Source: Gossypium raimondii
Lineage: Eukaryota; Streptophyta; Magnoliopsida; Malvales; Malvaceae
Assembly: GCF_025698545.1 (NCBI RefSeq)
Contig: NC_068565.1
Location: 22,575,848 to 22,639,847, forward strand
Direction: 5' to 3'
Length of the DNA: 64,000 nt
Part shown: piece by piece, positions 52,081-63,633 of the stretch
Layout: the number at the start of each line of letters is the position of its first letter
Numbering within the stretch: the stretch's first letter is position 1
The notes under the pieces: model-generated
What the model saw: only the letters and a program-made list of their open reading frames with translations
The model's database searches: none
Told to the model about the DNA's origin: nothing
Translations under genes and position numbers: made by a program

Positions 52081-53870
52081 TGATAGAATTATTAGGTGAA
52101 AGTTTCATAAAGAAATTTTACCGTGTACATGCTCAATTTGATAACAAGGACTAAATCGCGTAAAGTGTAAAAGTTGAGTTCTAATAGCTAAAGCTATTAA
52201 AAAGCTATAGAAATTTAAATTATGAGTCCTTATATGGTAAATAGACCATTAATGGAGTTAATGGATGAACATGGCTTGACATTATTGAAATATTAAATGT
52301 TTTTAAAGGGTATTTTAGTAAATAAGTAAATAATGTTTAAAATTAAATAAAGCAAAAGACAAAGTGTCATCTTTTACCTTTCTTCGACCTATTTTCATTA
52401 GAAAAAGAAGCCATTGAAGAAGCTAGATTCGGCAAACTTAAATCCTTGTGCATGGTATGTATTTTTGTCCCATTTTTATTGATTTCTATGTTTTTGAGAT
52501 CGTTGCTTCGTGTTCTAGCTAGCTCGTACCTTCATTTTTGAAACTGTTATAGATTTCAAATGATACCATTGTTGAATGCTTGGTTTTTTAAGTGTTTAAT
52601 GATAGATTATGAAGGTTTAGTGTTAGATATACAAGTTTTGTAAAGTGATTTTTGACAAAAAAATGTCAAAAAGGTATTAATTTGATAAAATGTGAAATGT
52701 GATGGTTAAAAGTGTGAATAAATTGAAAATATGGGCTGCTAGTAACATGTATTAAATTCGGTTAGGCATGGGTTTGTACTAAATTGTATGAATTTGCAAT
52801 TTTATGTGATAAGGACTAAAGTGTAAAAATATGAAAGTTTAGGGGAAAATGTGTAAAATAGCCCTAATGTGTGTTTTGGACTAAATTGAATAAATAGTTG
52901 ATTAAATAAGCTGATTTTGATAATATATAGATCAAGATAAGTGAAGATTGGGATTAGATTGGGGAAAAGGAAAAGTGGACAAATAGTCGATAATTTCCAT
53001 CCGAGCAACTCGAGGTAAGTTTGTATAATTAGAATTTAACTTTCATTTAATTGCAATTGTATGAAATGAATATGTATATATATATGTGAATTGAATGGTT
53101 GAAATAAACTATATTGAATTGCTTAATTTGAAATGTATTGAGTAATACCGAGCCCCGTTTGAACTATAGAAAATCGTAGGATACGAGTGACATGTCACTA
53201 GGGTTACTATTTTGGTCGAGCTCTTATATTTTTTGCACACTCACCATAGCTCGTATGAGCTTACTGATATATCAGCTCTTATAAGCTTACTGTTTCAGCT
53301 CGATAGAGTTTACCGTTCTTTACTAAAAATTTGAAAAATCACTAAAAATTTGGGAATCGTATTAGAGGTTGAATAAGACATGAAATTAAATCTTATTGAG
53401 TCTAGTTTCACATAGAAGAAACGATGTAACCAAAAGAATCTCGTATTATGAGATATTTGAATTTTTGTGAGATAAGGTCAGAATGATTTCGGAATTCCCT
53501 GTTCTAAATTTGGAAAATCATTAAAAATTGTATAAAATGAATTATGGGATAGAATTTATATGATTAAAATTTTTAATGAGTCTATTTCCAAGAGAAACAA
53601 ACAGGAATATCATTTGAATCTCGTACTAAGAGATAATTAATTTTTGGAGAAGAACGGTCGAAACTGTCAGACGACAGAACAAGGACGACTTTGAAGAATT
53701 AACTGTACTTATTGGCTAAACCAAAAATTCTGAAAATTTTATGGTAAGAAGATATATGAGTCTAGTTTCAGGAAAATCAAGCAGATCTTAATTTGGAGTT
53801 CTGTGGAGCAAGATATAAATAATTTGGAGTTCTGTTGAGTCCACTGAATTCGTTGTTAAAGTATCAAACC
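52081..53870 (+). mobile_element. 5'-truncated LTR fragment of a gypsy element
   Basis: Starts inside an LTR: CATAAAGAAATTTTACC and AAGGACTAAATCGCGTAAAG at 52108-52165 match the 3' LTR at 57213-57257. The match continues, diverged, through GAGGTAAGTTTGTAT (53010) and GACATGTCACTAGGG (53190). The first 100 or so bases of the LTR are absent. It joins protease sequence near 53880 without a primer site or gag, so the 5' internal part is deleted. Confidence 0.65.
53330..53860. repeat. Diverged tandem repeat in the LTR fragment
   Basis: Three related stretches of about 170-190 bp share the order TTGAAAAATCACTAAAAATT or similar, TGAGTCTAGTTTCA (or TCTATTTCC), AATCTCGTAnTAnGAGATA and GAATTnC. The third is partly eroded. 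Confidence 0.55.
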
Positions 53871-53879
53871 CCTTAGGTT

Positions 53880-56800
53880 AGTATGTCCTAATTGCTAAAG
53901 TTTGCAAGAATTGTCCTTTGATGACTCGGGGTTATAATTTTTCGGCCGATTTGATGCTTTTACTGTTTGATGAATTTGATGTGATTTTGGGTATGGATTG
54001 GCTGACTCCGCAAGATGCTGTTGTAAACTGTAGAGGAGAGTTTATTGTATTAAAATGTTAGAATGGTGAGACTCTTCGTATTGATTCAGATAATTCGAGT
54101 GGGTTTCCTAGTGTGATATCGACTATGTTAGCCCAGAAATATGTGAGAAAAGGTTGCTATGCTTACCCTGCATATGTACTGGATACTATAGTGTCTGAAT
54201 CAAAAATTGAATCAGTGTCAGTAGTTTGTGAATATCTAGATGTTTTTTCAGAAGAGTTACCCGGGTTGCCACCGATCAGAGAGGTTGAGTTTGCTATTGA
54301 GTTAGTTCCAGGAACATCACTGATATCGATAGCTCCGTACAAAATGGCTCCTACAAAGTTGAAAGAGTTGAAAGCTCAGTTGCAAGAGTTAACAAATAGA
54401 GGTTTTGCACGACCTAGTTTCTCGCCCTGAGGTGTACAAGTTTTGTTCATTAAGAAGAAAGATGGATCAATGAGATTGTGTATCGATTATCGACAGCTTA
54501 ACAAAGTTACGATCAAGAATAAATATCCATTGTCGTGAATCGAAGATTTGTTTGATCAGTTGAAAGGTGCAACGATATTTTCAAAGATTGATTTACGTTC
54601 TAGTTATTATCAATTGCAGGTTAAAGGTTCGGATGTGCCGAAAACTGCATTTAGAACCATGTACGGACACTATGAATTTCTTATGATGCCATTTGGGTTA
54701 ACTAACACTCTTGCAGTATTTATGGATTTGATTAATAGAATTTTCAGACCGTATTTAGACAGATTTGTTGTTGTATTCATTGATGATATCCTGATATATT
54801 CTCGAGACGAGTCCGAGCATGCCGAGCGTTTGAGAATTGTGTTACAATCTTTGCGAGATAAACAACTATTTGCCAAATTCAGTAAATGCGAGTTTTGGCT
54901 CCGAGAAGTTGGGTTTTCAGGACACATTGTATCGGCGGAAGGCATCAAAGTTGATCCGAGTAAGATTTCAACAAATGTTTACTGGAAACCACTAAGAAAC
55001 ATATTCGAAGTTTGAAGTTTTCTAGGATTAGCTAGCTATTATCGAAGATTTGTAAAAGGGTTCTCGATGATAGCTACACCAATGACACAATTAGTACAGA
55101 AAGATGTGAAGTTTGAGTGGTCTGATAAATGCCAACAGAGTGTTAACCAGTTGAAAGTACTATTAACCAAAGCACCAGTTTTGGTTCAGCCTGAGTTGTG
55201 TAAAGAATTTTTGATTTTCAGTGATGCGTCATTAAACAGTTTGGGATGTGTTTTAATGCAAGAAGGCAAAGTGATAGCTTATGCTTCCAGACATTTAAAG
55301 CCTCATGAAAAGCATTATCCGACACACGACCTAGAGTTGGCTGCTATTGTGTTTGTATTGAAAATTTGGCGACACCATTTGTTCGGTGAAAAATGCCACA
55401 TATTTACCGATCACAAGAGTTTAAAGTATCTAATGTCACAGAAAGATCTAAATTTAAGGCAATGTAGATGGCTCGAACTGTTAAAAGATTATGAGTTAGT
55501 CATTGATTACCATCAGGGGAAAGCAAATATAGTTGTGAATGCTTTGAGTAGGAAATCTTTGTTTGCTTTGCGAGCGATGAATATGAAATTGACTTTTTCT
55601 GATGATGGCTCAATCTTAGCTGATTTAAGGGCTAAGCCGATGTTTCTACATCAAATCTGTGAAGCTTAGAAATGTGATAATGAATTGCAAGCTAAACCAG
55701 TATAGTGTGAGTCGACTTCTGATTCAAAATTTTAGGTCGAAACTAATGATTGTTTATTGTTTCGAGGTAGAGTTTGTGTAATGAAGAATCCAAAGCTTGT
55801 CTGTTCATCCGGGGAGTAATAAAATGTACAGTGATTTGAGATAGATGTACTAGTGGTCGGGTATGAAACACGACATTTCTAACTTTGTGTCCAGATGTTT
55901 GATTTGTTAACAGGTCAAAGCTGAACATCAAGTGCCTTCAGGACTGTTACAACTAGTGATGATACCGGAGCAGAAATGGGATAGAGTTCGATGGATTTCG
56001 TACCAGGGTTACCTCTATCTCTGAAAAAGAAAGATGCTATCTGGGTTATTGTTGATCGTTTGACGAAGTCTACACATTTTATTCCAGTACATACAGACTT
56101 TTCACTTGACAGATTAGCTGAGTTGTATGTTTTGAGATCGTCAGATTACACGAAGTGCCAGTCTCCTTTATTTCGGATAGAGATTCGCGGTTTACATTAC
56201 GATTTTGGAAAAAGTTACAACAAGCTTTGGGTATGCAGTTGCATTTTAGCACTGAATTTCACCCTCAAACTGATGGTCAGTCTGAGAGAGTGATTCAAAT
56301 TCTCAAAGATATGCTTCGTTGCCGTGTTTTAGAGTTCAAAGGCAATTAGGAAAATTATTTACCATTGCTTGAATTCGCGTATAATAATAGTTTTCAGTCG
56401 ATCATAAAAATGGCACCGTATGAAGCTTTATATGATCGTAAATGTCGAATTCCATTATATTGGACCGAGCTTAGTGAGAAAAAGATACACAGAGTTGATT
56501 TGATCAGAGAGACTGAAGAGAAAGTGAAAGTGATTCGTGACAGTTTGAAAGCAGCTTCAGATCGACAAAAATCGTAAGCGGATTTGAAACGTAAGGATAT
56601 TGAATTTCAGATTGGTGACAGAGTGTTTTTGAAAGTATCGCCTTGGAAAAAAATTTCTCCGATTTGGTCACAAAGGAAAACTGAGTCCGCGATTTATCGA
56701 ACCATATGAGATTATTGAGAGAATAGAGCCAGTGGCATATCGACTTGAATTACCGTCAGAATTAGAAAAGATTCATAATGTGTTTTATGTATCTATGTTA

Positions 56801-57060
56801 CGATGGAACCAATCAAACCCTTCACATATAATTTCTTTGACAGAGCTTGAGATTCAGCCCGACATGTTGTATAACGAAGAACGATTATAATTATGGCTCG
56901 AGAGATTAAAGAGTTAAGAAACAAAAGCATAGCCTTAATGAAGGTTTTTTGGCAACGTCGCAGGATTGAGGAGGCTACTTGGGAACCCGAGAAACTATGA
57001 GAAAACAATACCCTAATCTATTTTCTGGTAAGATTTTCGGGGACGAATTTTCCTAAAGGG
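53880..57060 (+). pseudogene. Ty3/gypsy polyprotein remnant (protease end, RT, RNase H, integrase, chromodomain-like tail)
   Basis: Order fits a chromovirus-type pol. Protease end FDVILGMDWL (53970-54010). Reverse transcriptase 54240-55010 with [35 protein letters not shown] (after a stop), [15 protein letters not shown] and the catalytic [10 protein letters not shown]. RNase H 55190-55550 with [20 protein letters not shown] and [11 protein letters not shown]. Integrase 55800-56350 with WVIVDRLTKSTHFIPVHTDF, ISDRDSRFTLRFW and FHPQTDGQSERVIQILKD. Tail 56650-57010 with PFRI-type SPRFIEPYEIIERIEPVAYR and a chromodomain-like WQRRRIEEATWEPE. At least six stops or frameshifts break it. Gag is missing. 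Confidence 0.9.
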
Positions 57061-57067
57061 GGAGAGT

Positions 57068-59935
57068 TGTAATAGCCCGTTTTCAGTGAAATCGAAATAG
57101 TGGTTTTAGGACCACAAATTCGAGGTCAAAAAATTTATTTTGATATTATTTTGTGATCTACAGTATGATAGTAGTTTTGTATAAAAATTTCGTTAAGAAA
57201 TTTTACCATTTGTATGCTCAATTTGAGGAAAAGGACTAAATTGCGTAAAGTCTGAAAGTTGTGTTATATTAGCTAAAGGTGTTAAATAGCTATATAAATT
57301 CAAAGTGGAGGTCCTTATATGGTAATTAGACCATTAAAGGTGATAGTCTATGTGCATAGCTTGGTAATTATGAAATTTTTAAAATTAGGTAAGGGTAATT
57401 TGGTAATTACGTAATAAAAGATAAAATAAATCAAACAAAAAAATCCCATTTTCTTGTTCATCTTCACCTAGCTGATTTTTGAAGGAATAAAAACACCATT
57501 TTAGGAGCTTCAACATTCAGCCACCTCTTCCTTTGCATGTAGGTGCGTTTTTGTTCCATTTTTAATGAGTTTTATGATTTCGGGATAGTTGTAGCTAAAC
57601 CTAGCTAGCCCGTGGACTAATTTGCAAAATGGTTGAATGTATAGGGTTTTACCATGAATACATTTTAGTTGTGAATTTTAATGGAAGAAAATGAATCTTT
57701 TTTATGAGTTAAACAACTTTTGTTAAGTGATTTTTTGATGAAATTGTCAATTAGGGGTTAAATTGAGAAATGTAAAAATTGTGTGGTAAAAGTGTGAAAT
57801 TGTGAAATGTATAGGCTGCTTTAAGCATGTATAGAATTCGGCTAGGCTTAGGTATGGATGAAATTGCATGAATTTCATTTTACCAGCCTAGGGGCTAAAT
57901 TGTAAAGAAGTTAAAAGTATAGGGGCAAAATGGTAATTTTTCCAAAACATGATTTTTAGATTGAATAGAATAGAATGAGATATTAAATTTGATTATATAG
58001 ATCAAGAAAAGCAACGTACAGATTTAAATCAGGGAAAAGACAAAATATTTGACTAATCGTTCGTTTTTCTTCGTACGAGTTTGAGGTAAGTTCGTATGTT
58101 TAATAAGTATTAAATTATATTTGTTTTAAATGCTTTATTGTTATATTCTTGATGATACGACTCCACGAAAATATTTGACAAAGTTTCGGTGACTTATGGA
58201 TCCCGATTCAACCTTAGGAATAGATAGGATACAAATGACATGTCATTAGGGGTTACCGTGTTTTGGGTGCTGGTCTCATACATCCTACCGGTGGCTGAGT
58301 TTCTGGCATGTGTTGCGGTCATTTTACAACTTGTGTGAGCAGCACCGTGTAGCTACGTCTAGACTGACAACTTGTGTGAGCAGACCCAGTTAGCTCGAGA
58401 GAGAGCATTGATATGAGATATGAGATCTTTGTGGTTTCGACCACGTGTTGGCACATAGTGTGCGAGATACCCGCTTATCCAATATTATTCAAAGTTGTTC
58501 AATGGGAAAAGTGTTGTTACGAGGTTATACGAGTTCGATACGAACTAGTACAAGTATTGATGTGAAATACGGGAAGTGGTTTATATTTGACATATGAATA
58601 CTTGGTTAACATGGTTGATGATTATATGTTAGGCTTTTGGGCCAAATTGTCTTAATTTTATTTACCTAAATTGTGGTTGAATGGTAAGTTGTATCTTTAG
58701 TTATACGAACTTACTAAGCTTAATTGCTTACTCTATTTTATTTTCCATGTTTTATAATGGTTTGGAAGTTTGTTAAGATTGGAAGTTGTCAGAGATTGCA
58801 TCACATTATTAAACGCTTATTTTGGTACTTTTGGTTATACGTTTTGGTTTTAATGGCATGTATAGGTCATTTTGGCTAATGGTAGCCTATATGTTTTGTT
58901 GTTTTAGCCATTAAAATTGGCTTGTATTGAGGACATACCTTTTATTATGTAAATATGTAAATAGCCTTATTGTATGTGGTATATAGTTGCCATGTGAATG
59001 CCTTGTTTGTGAATTGGTATTTTGGGTACCAAATTGTTGAGATTGATAAGTGGCATACATGTTAAGCTTTAGGCACAATGATGCATATATGTGTTTGACC
59101 AATTAGGTAGTTTTGAAGACATTGTTGGCATGTAATTAAATGGCCAATTGAGGTGCCTATATGTATCATGATTGTAGGTGATATTATAACATGTTATAAG
59201 CTTGATGTTGGTTGGTTTTGAATGCCTATTTATGTCATGGTCATATGCAAATTGTTGTGTTTAATTTGGTATCAATTTTGGGTTAGAAATATGGCTTGGA
59301 AAATGGCCTATTTTTGTCCACACGGGTAGAGACACAGGCGTGTGTCTCAGCCGTGTGTGACACACGATCAGGTGACACGGCCGTGTGTCCCTTGTAACTT
59401 CTAATGAAAACAAGTCAGTAGCTTCACACGGCCTAGCACACGAGCCTATGGCTTGGCTGTGTGACACAAGTCAGTATACCCTCCAGTTTCCACATGGCCT
59501 GGCACACGGGCGTGTGAGGTAATTTCGAATGGTACAAGGCTTGGCACACTGGTGTGTGGTTTGGTCGTGTGACCCAAGTCAATGAGTTACACGGGCACAG
59601 ACACGGGCTGAGACACAGCCTTACTATTTTGAATGCCCACACGGCCTGAGACACGGGCATGTCTGTCTCACACGGCTGGCCACAAGGGTGTGTGTCCCCT
59701 CCATTTTGAAAAATTTCAGTGTTTTTTGAAAAATTTCTTGAGTACTCGGTTTAGTCTCGATTTTTTAATGTCTATTTTGGTCCTCGAGGGCTCGTATTAG
59801 AGATTATATGATTGTTTGCGATTGGTTTTTGATTTGAATGTGAGATGAAAATGAAATGTTTGATTGTTTGATCTGTATGTCTGGTAATGCTCCGTAACCC
59901 TATTCTGGCATCGAATACGGGTTAGGGGTGTTACA
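57068..59935 (+). mobile_element. 3' LTR of the Ty3/gypsy element
   Basis: Preceded by the polypurine tract AAAGGGGGAGAGT. Begins TGTAATAGCCCGTTTTCAG and ends TTAGGGGTGTTACA. It holds GAGCAGCACCG and CAACTTGTGTGAGCAG words at 58325-58410 and the longest CACACGGCCGTGTG-type cluster at 59310-59700. It is the only LTR of this family here still joined to internal sequence. The base after its end is the first of the eIF3c homology. Confidence 0.92.
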
Positions 59936-62330
59936 AAGCAAAAAAGAAAATTAATAGTAGTAATCATAAAGCTTTGAATACGATGAAACATAAGCAGAAG
60001 AAGAAGAATAAACAATATGAGGAATTGATTAATAATTATAGGGAGAATCCCGAGAACGAGGAGAAGGTGGAACATAAGGATAAGGATGAAGAATTTGAAG
60101 GATCTAGTTCTAAGTTTGAGGATCCATCAAAGATAGCTGAGTCTGAATCTGGTGACGGAGATGATGAGGTGGAAGAACTGGGGGACCATACTGATGATGG
60201 GGGTTGGGAGAAGAAACCAAGCAAGAAAAATCGGTTGATGGATCGAGAATTTAAGAAGGACTCAAGTGAGATCACGTAGGATACTGTTAACAAGAAGTTC
60301 AAAGAAGTTGTCGAGGCTAGGGGAAGAAAGGGACCGGAAAGTTCGAACAGGTTGAGTAGCTCACCTTCTTGACAAAAGTTGTGAAAACTCTTGCACAAAA
60401 GCTTGAGATTCTTTTCAATGTTATTCCGCACGGTTCGATGTTAATCTTGGTCTTAGTGGACATATGCCTATAAATGTATGGAAGAAGTATGTGCAAACTA
60501 TGCTCATCATATTGGACATTCTTGTTTAGTACCCAAACATTATGGTTGACGATATGATCGAGCCTGATGAGAATGAATCCCAGAATGGAGCAGATTATAA
60601 TGACACAATCCACATTTGAGGAAATTTGGTGGCTTTCCTTCAGAGAATAGATAATGAGTTCTTTGAGAGCTTACAGTGTATTGATCCGCATACTTATGAA
60701 TATGTTGAAAGACTGAGAGACGAGCCTATGTTTCTGGTACTCACTCAAAATGTGCACGAGCATCTAAAGCGTAACAATGATTTGAAATCTGCTGTTAAGG
60801 TTTCGCTAAGGCAAGTTGAACTCATCTAATATAAGCCTCAAGAGGTTTATGATGCTATGTGGAAACTGGTTGAGCTATCAGAAGTTGGTGGTGTAGAAAA
60901 AGATAGCGATGAGCCTGAAGTGGGAAAAAGTCGGGGTTGTTACACCAGAGCTTGTTTCTCGGAAACCCACTTTCCCTGAAAACAGCAAAGCATTAATGGA
61001 TATCCTAATGACTCTCATATACAAAAACGAAAATGAATGGACCAAAGCCTGTGCCATGCTTTGTGATTTTTATCACCTCGCTGTTTCTGATGGGTTTTCT
61101 TTAAGTCACGATTTGCTATTGATGAGTCATTTGCTAGATAGTATACAACATATGGACATTTCAACACAGATACTTTTTAACCGGGCAATTGCTGAAGGAC
61201 ATAATTGCCTTTCTGAACTGTCTTCCAGCGGGAGAGTGAAGGAATTGCGCGCACAAGGCGTCTCGCAAAGTCAATATCATGAGAAAACTCCTGAATAGGT
61301 GCCGATCATTATATAATTTTGAACTTCAATGCTATTATATAATTGTTTCGAGGACTAACACGTGAAACAGTGGATTCTATCAGGAAAGGTCGAAACAGAG
61401 GCATCAAATGCCTTACCATAAGCACATAATCCTTGAGCTTCTAGGGGCTGTGCATTTGACTTGTGCCATGCTACTTGAAGTGCCTAACATGGCAGGCAAC
61501 ACCCTCAATGCCAAACACAAGGTGATAAGTAAGACATCTAGGCAGTTGCTCGAAGTGAGTGAGAGGCAGACATTTATGGGTCCCCCTGAAAATGTGCAGG
61601 ACCATGTGATAGCTGCAACCGAAGCCCTTCGGAAGGGAGATTCCCAGAAGGCCTTTAATGTCATTAATTCTCTTGATGTTTGGAAGCTTCTTAGAAATTA
61701 AGAGATTGCTTGAAATGTTGAAAGCAAAGATCAAGGAAGAAGCTTTAAGATTTTACCGTTTAACATACTGCTCGGCCTATGAAACGCTAAGCTTGGGTCA
61801 GCTTATGAAAGTGTTTGACCTTTCGGATGCTCAGGTTCATAGCATGATTAGTAGGATGATGATAAATGAAGAACTCCATGCAAGTTGGGACTAGCCAACG
61901 CAGTGCATCATCTTCCATGAAGTCCACCATTCTAGGATGCAGGCTTTGGCATTCCAGCTGGTGGAGAAGCTTTAAGTTCTTGCTGAAAGTAACGAAATAG
62001 TGGTAGACATGAGAATTGATGGTGGCGGACTGGATCTTCCCCTAAGGCGGCAAGATAACCAAGAATGTGCTTCTGGGACTGGTGTTGGTGGTAGGTGGCA
62101 AGACTCTTCCTTCACTCAAGGCAGGCAGGGCAGTTCTGCACGTTATGAGTATAGTGCCGGTGGGAAACCATTGGCATTAGGCCATTCTGTTGAAGCTGGT
62201 TATTCATGAGATCGATCAGGTCAGTCCCGAGGATCCGGTGGATATTCCGAAAGGAAAGGTTTAGGACTGAGAAGTTCTCAGATGTATGCTTTGGGTCGCA
62301 TGGTTAGTCTCGACTGGGGAGTTAGAGTGA
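59936..62330 (+). pseudogene. EIF3C: Truncated copy of translation initiation factor eIF3 subunit C
   Basis: Covers roughly the last four fifths of eIF3c, the scaffold subunit of the eIF3 complex. Visible blocks: ALNTMKHKQKKKNKQYEELI, LINNYRENPENEE and an acidic stretch (59960-60200); VNKKFKEVVEARGRKG (60288); GNLVAFLQRIDNEFFESLQC, IDPHTYEYVERLRDEPMF (60617-60760); [49 protein letters not shown] (60958-61200); [29 protein letters not shown] (61408-61500); PCI-domain end with [20 protein letters not shown] and [12 protein letters not shown] (61780-61893); and the glycine-rich tail. No introns are seen. About ten stops or frameshifts, and the N-terminus is absent. A retrocopy is likely. Confidence 0.92.
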
Positions 62331-62556
62331 TCATTAATTTTTGGTTTAGTTATTTGTTTCCGGTCCAGAATTTAGAAGTTTGTTGAACTTTCTTAATTTT
62401 TAATCTAGGGATTTCCTATGGCATTTTTTCTATAATGGCTTGATTTTATATGATTTATTGAATGGTTCTTTACTGCTAATATTGATTTAAACTTTTTTTC
62501 CCAACTATTATCTTAACATGTAAAAGAAACAAAATAAAAAAAAAAATTTGAATTTT

Positions 62557-62665
62557 GCCAATCGAGTCTTAGCTCGATTTGCATGGACATAAAGTACATT
62601 ATCTTCCTATTTATGAGTTGGAAAGGGGTTATGGATAGTCCTAGACATTGTGTCAAAAAGAACAG
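62557..62665 (+). mobile_element. SINE copy with internal deletion
   Basis: ATCGAGTCTTAGCTCGATT and, after a shortened middle, GGTTATGGATAGTCCTAGAC then ATTGTGTCAAAAAG match the SINE at 24014-24160. The box B word is missing, so the copy is transcriptionally dead by expectation. Confidence 0.6.
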
Positions 62666-62985
62666 AGATGATTAGAACCTATAACGAAATTGTTTAAAAT
62701 TTTTTTTTGAATTTTATTTATCTTCTTTTTTTACTCCCCAAATACTTTTTTCTCATGGAAGAGAATAAACAAGTTTCCTCCTTAATCTCTCAACATTATA
62801 ATGGAAAACAAGCTAAAAAAGAAATGCAAGTTAAAGAGTAAATAAATATTAATCCAAAAATTCAACCGAAATGAAAGAATATAGGAAAAAAAATCCACAT
62901 ATATTGTAGAGGCTGAAAGCTTTCTTCATTTCATGTCTATGGCTGGTTAAAGTCCAAACATCATGATTTGAAGTCCCTGTTACCA
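62666..62985. other. Short AT-rich spacer and 3' UTR of the right-edge gene
   Basis: No ORF. Part of this should be the 3' untranslated region of the minus-strand gene whose stop lies at 62989-62991. Confidence 0.5.
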
Positions 62986-62988
62986 TCT

Positions 62989-63633
62989 TCAATCTTCATT
63001 AGTGCTAATTTCCGAACCCTTGACCGAATTCTCTGTTGTTGCTGCTTCTTCGGTATCTTTGTTTGTTGTAGAATCTTCGGAAGACTGCGCCACAGTTTCT
63101 GAGTCCTTGGCGACAGTTTTCAAAGCTTGTTCACTATCTTTCTTTACTGGTTCAACTTCTTGTGATGGTGGCTTTGCTTCAGAATCTTCTATTTCAGTTT
63201 TGCAAGCTTCTTCACTATCTTTCTTCAATGGTGGAACTTCTTGTGAAGCTGGGTTGGCTTCAGGAACTTCGACTTCATTTTTGGAAGCTTCTTCACTCTC
63301 TTTCTTTAAAGGTGGGGACTCTTGTGACAGTGGCTTTGCTTTGGAATTTTCGGTTTCAGTTTTTTTAGCTTCTTCACTATCTTTGCTTGATGGAGTAGCT
63401 TCTGATGCAGGCGCTGCTTCAGAGTTTGTGGCTTCTTTAGTTCCTGCAGCTTTTTCAGCATCCTCATTTGTGCCACTAGCTTCCACAGATTCTGGCTTTG
63501 CTTCTGTCTCTGAAGTTTCTTCTTCATTTTTCTTTGTCTCAATTACCACAGGTGGGAGCCGTGCATCGAGATCCTTGACTTTTGATGTCAGAGATCGCAC
63601 ATTTTTGGCGCCTGCTAGCCTACCAGCGGACAT
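62989..63633 (-). CDS. Last exon of a low-complexity, charged repeat protein
   Basis: The minus strand encodes MSAGRLAGAKNVRSLTSKVK, DLDARLPPVVIETKKNEEET and then about 170 residues of Glu, Lys, Ser, Ala and Thr. The stop is at 62989-62991. A pyrimidine tract and CAG lie directly before the ATG at 63631-63633, so this is probably the 3' terminal exon of a longer gene running off the window; an in-frame ATG upstream at 63685-63687 also exists. Residues about 95-185 hold three imperfect units with the pattern AKPxSQExPPLKKxSEEAxK and TExEDSE. Expected to be disordered. Family not recognised. Confidence 0.7.
   Translation of the reverse strand: MSAGRLAGAKNVRSLTSKVKDLDARLPPVVIETKKNEEETSETEAKPESVEASGTNEDAEKAAGTKEATNSEAAPASEATPSSKDSEEAKKTETENSKAKPLSQESPPLKKESEEASKNEVEVPEANPASQEVPPLKKDSEEACKTEIEDSEAKPPSQEVEPVKKDSEQALKTVAKDSETVAQSSEDSTTNKDTEEAATTENSVKGSEISTNED

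Noticed and set aside
59936..62330. Functional eIF3c gene
   Set aside because: N-terminus is missing and about ten stops or frame changes interrupt the conserved blocks.
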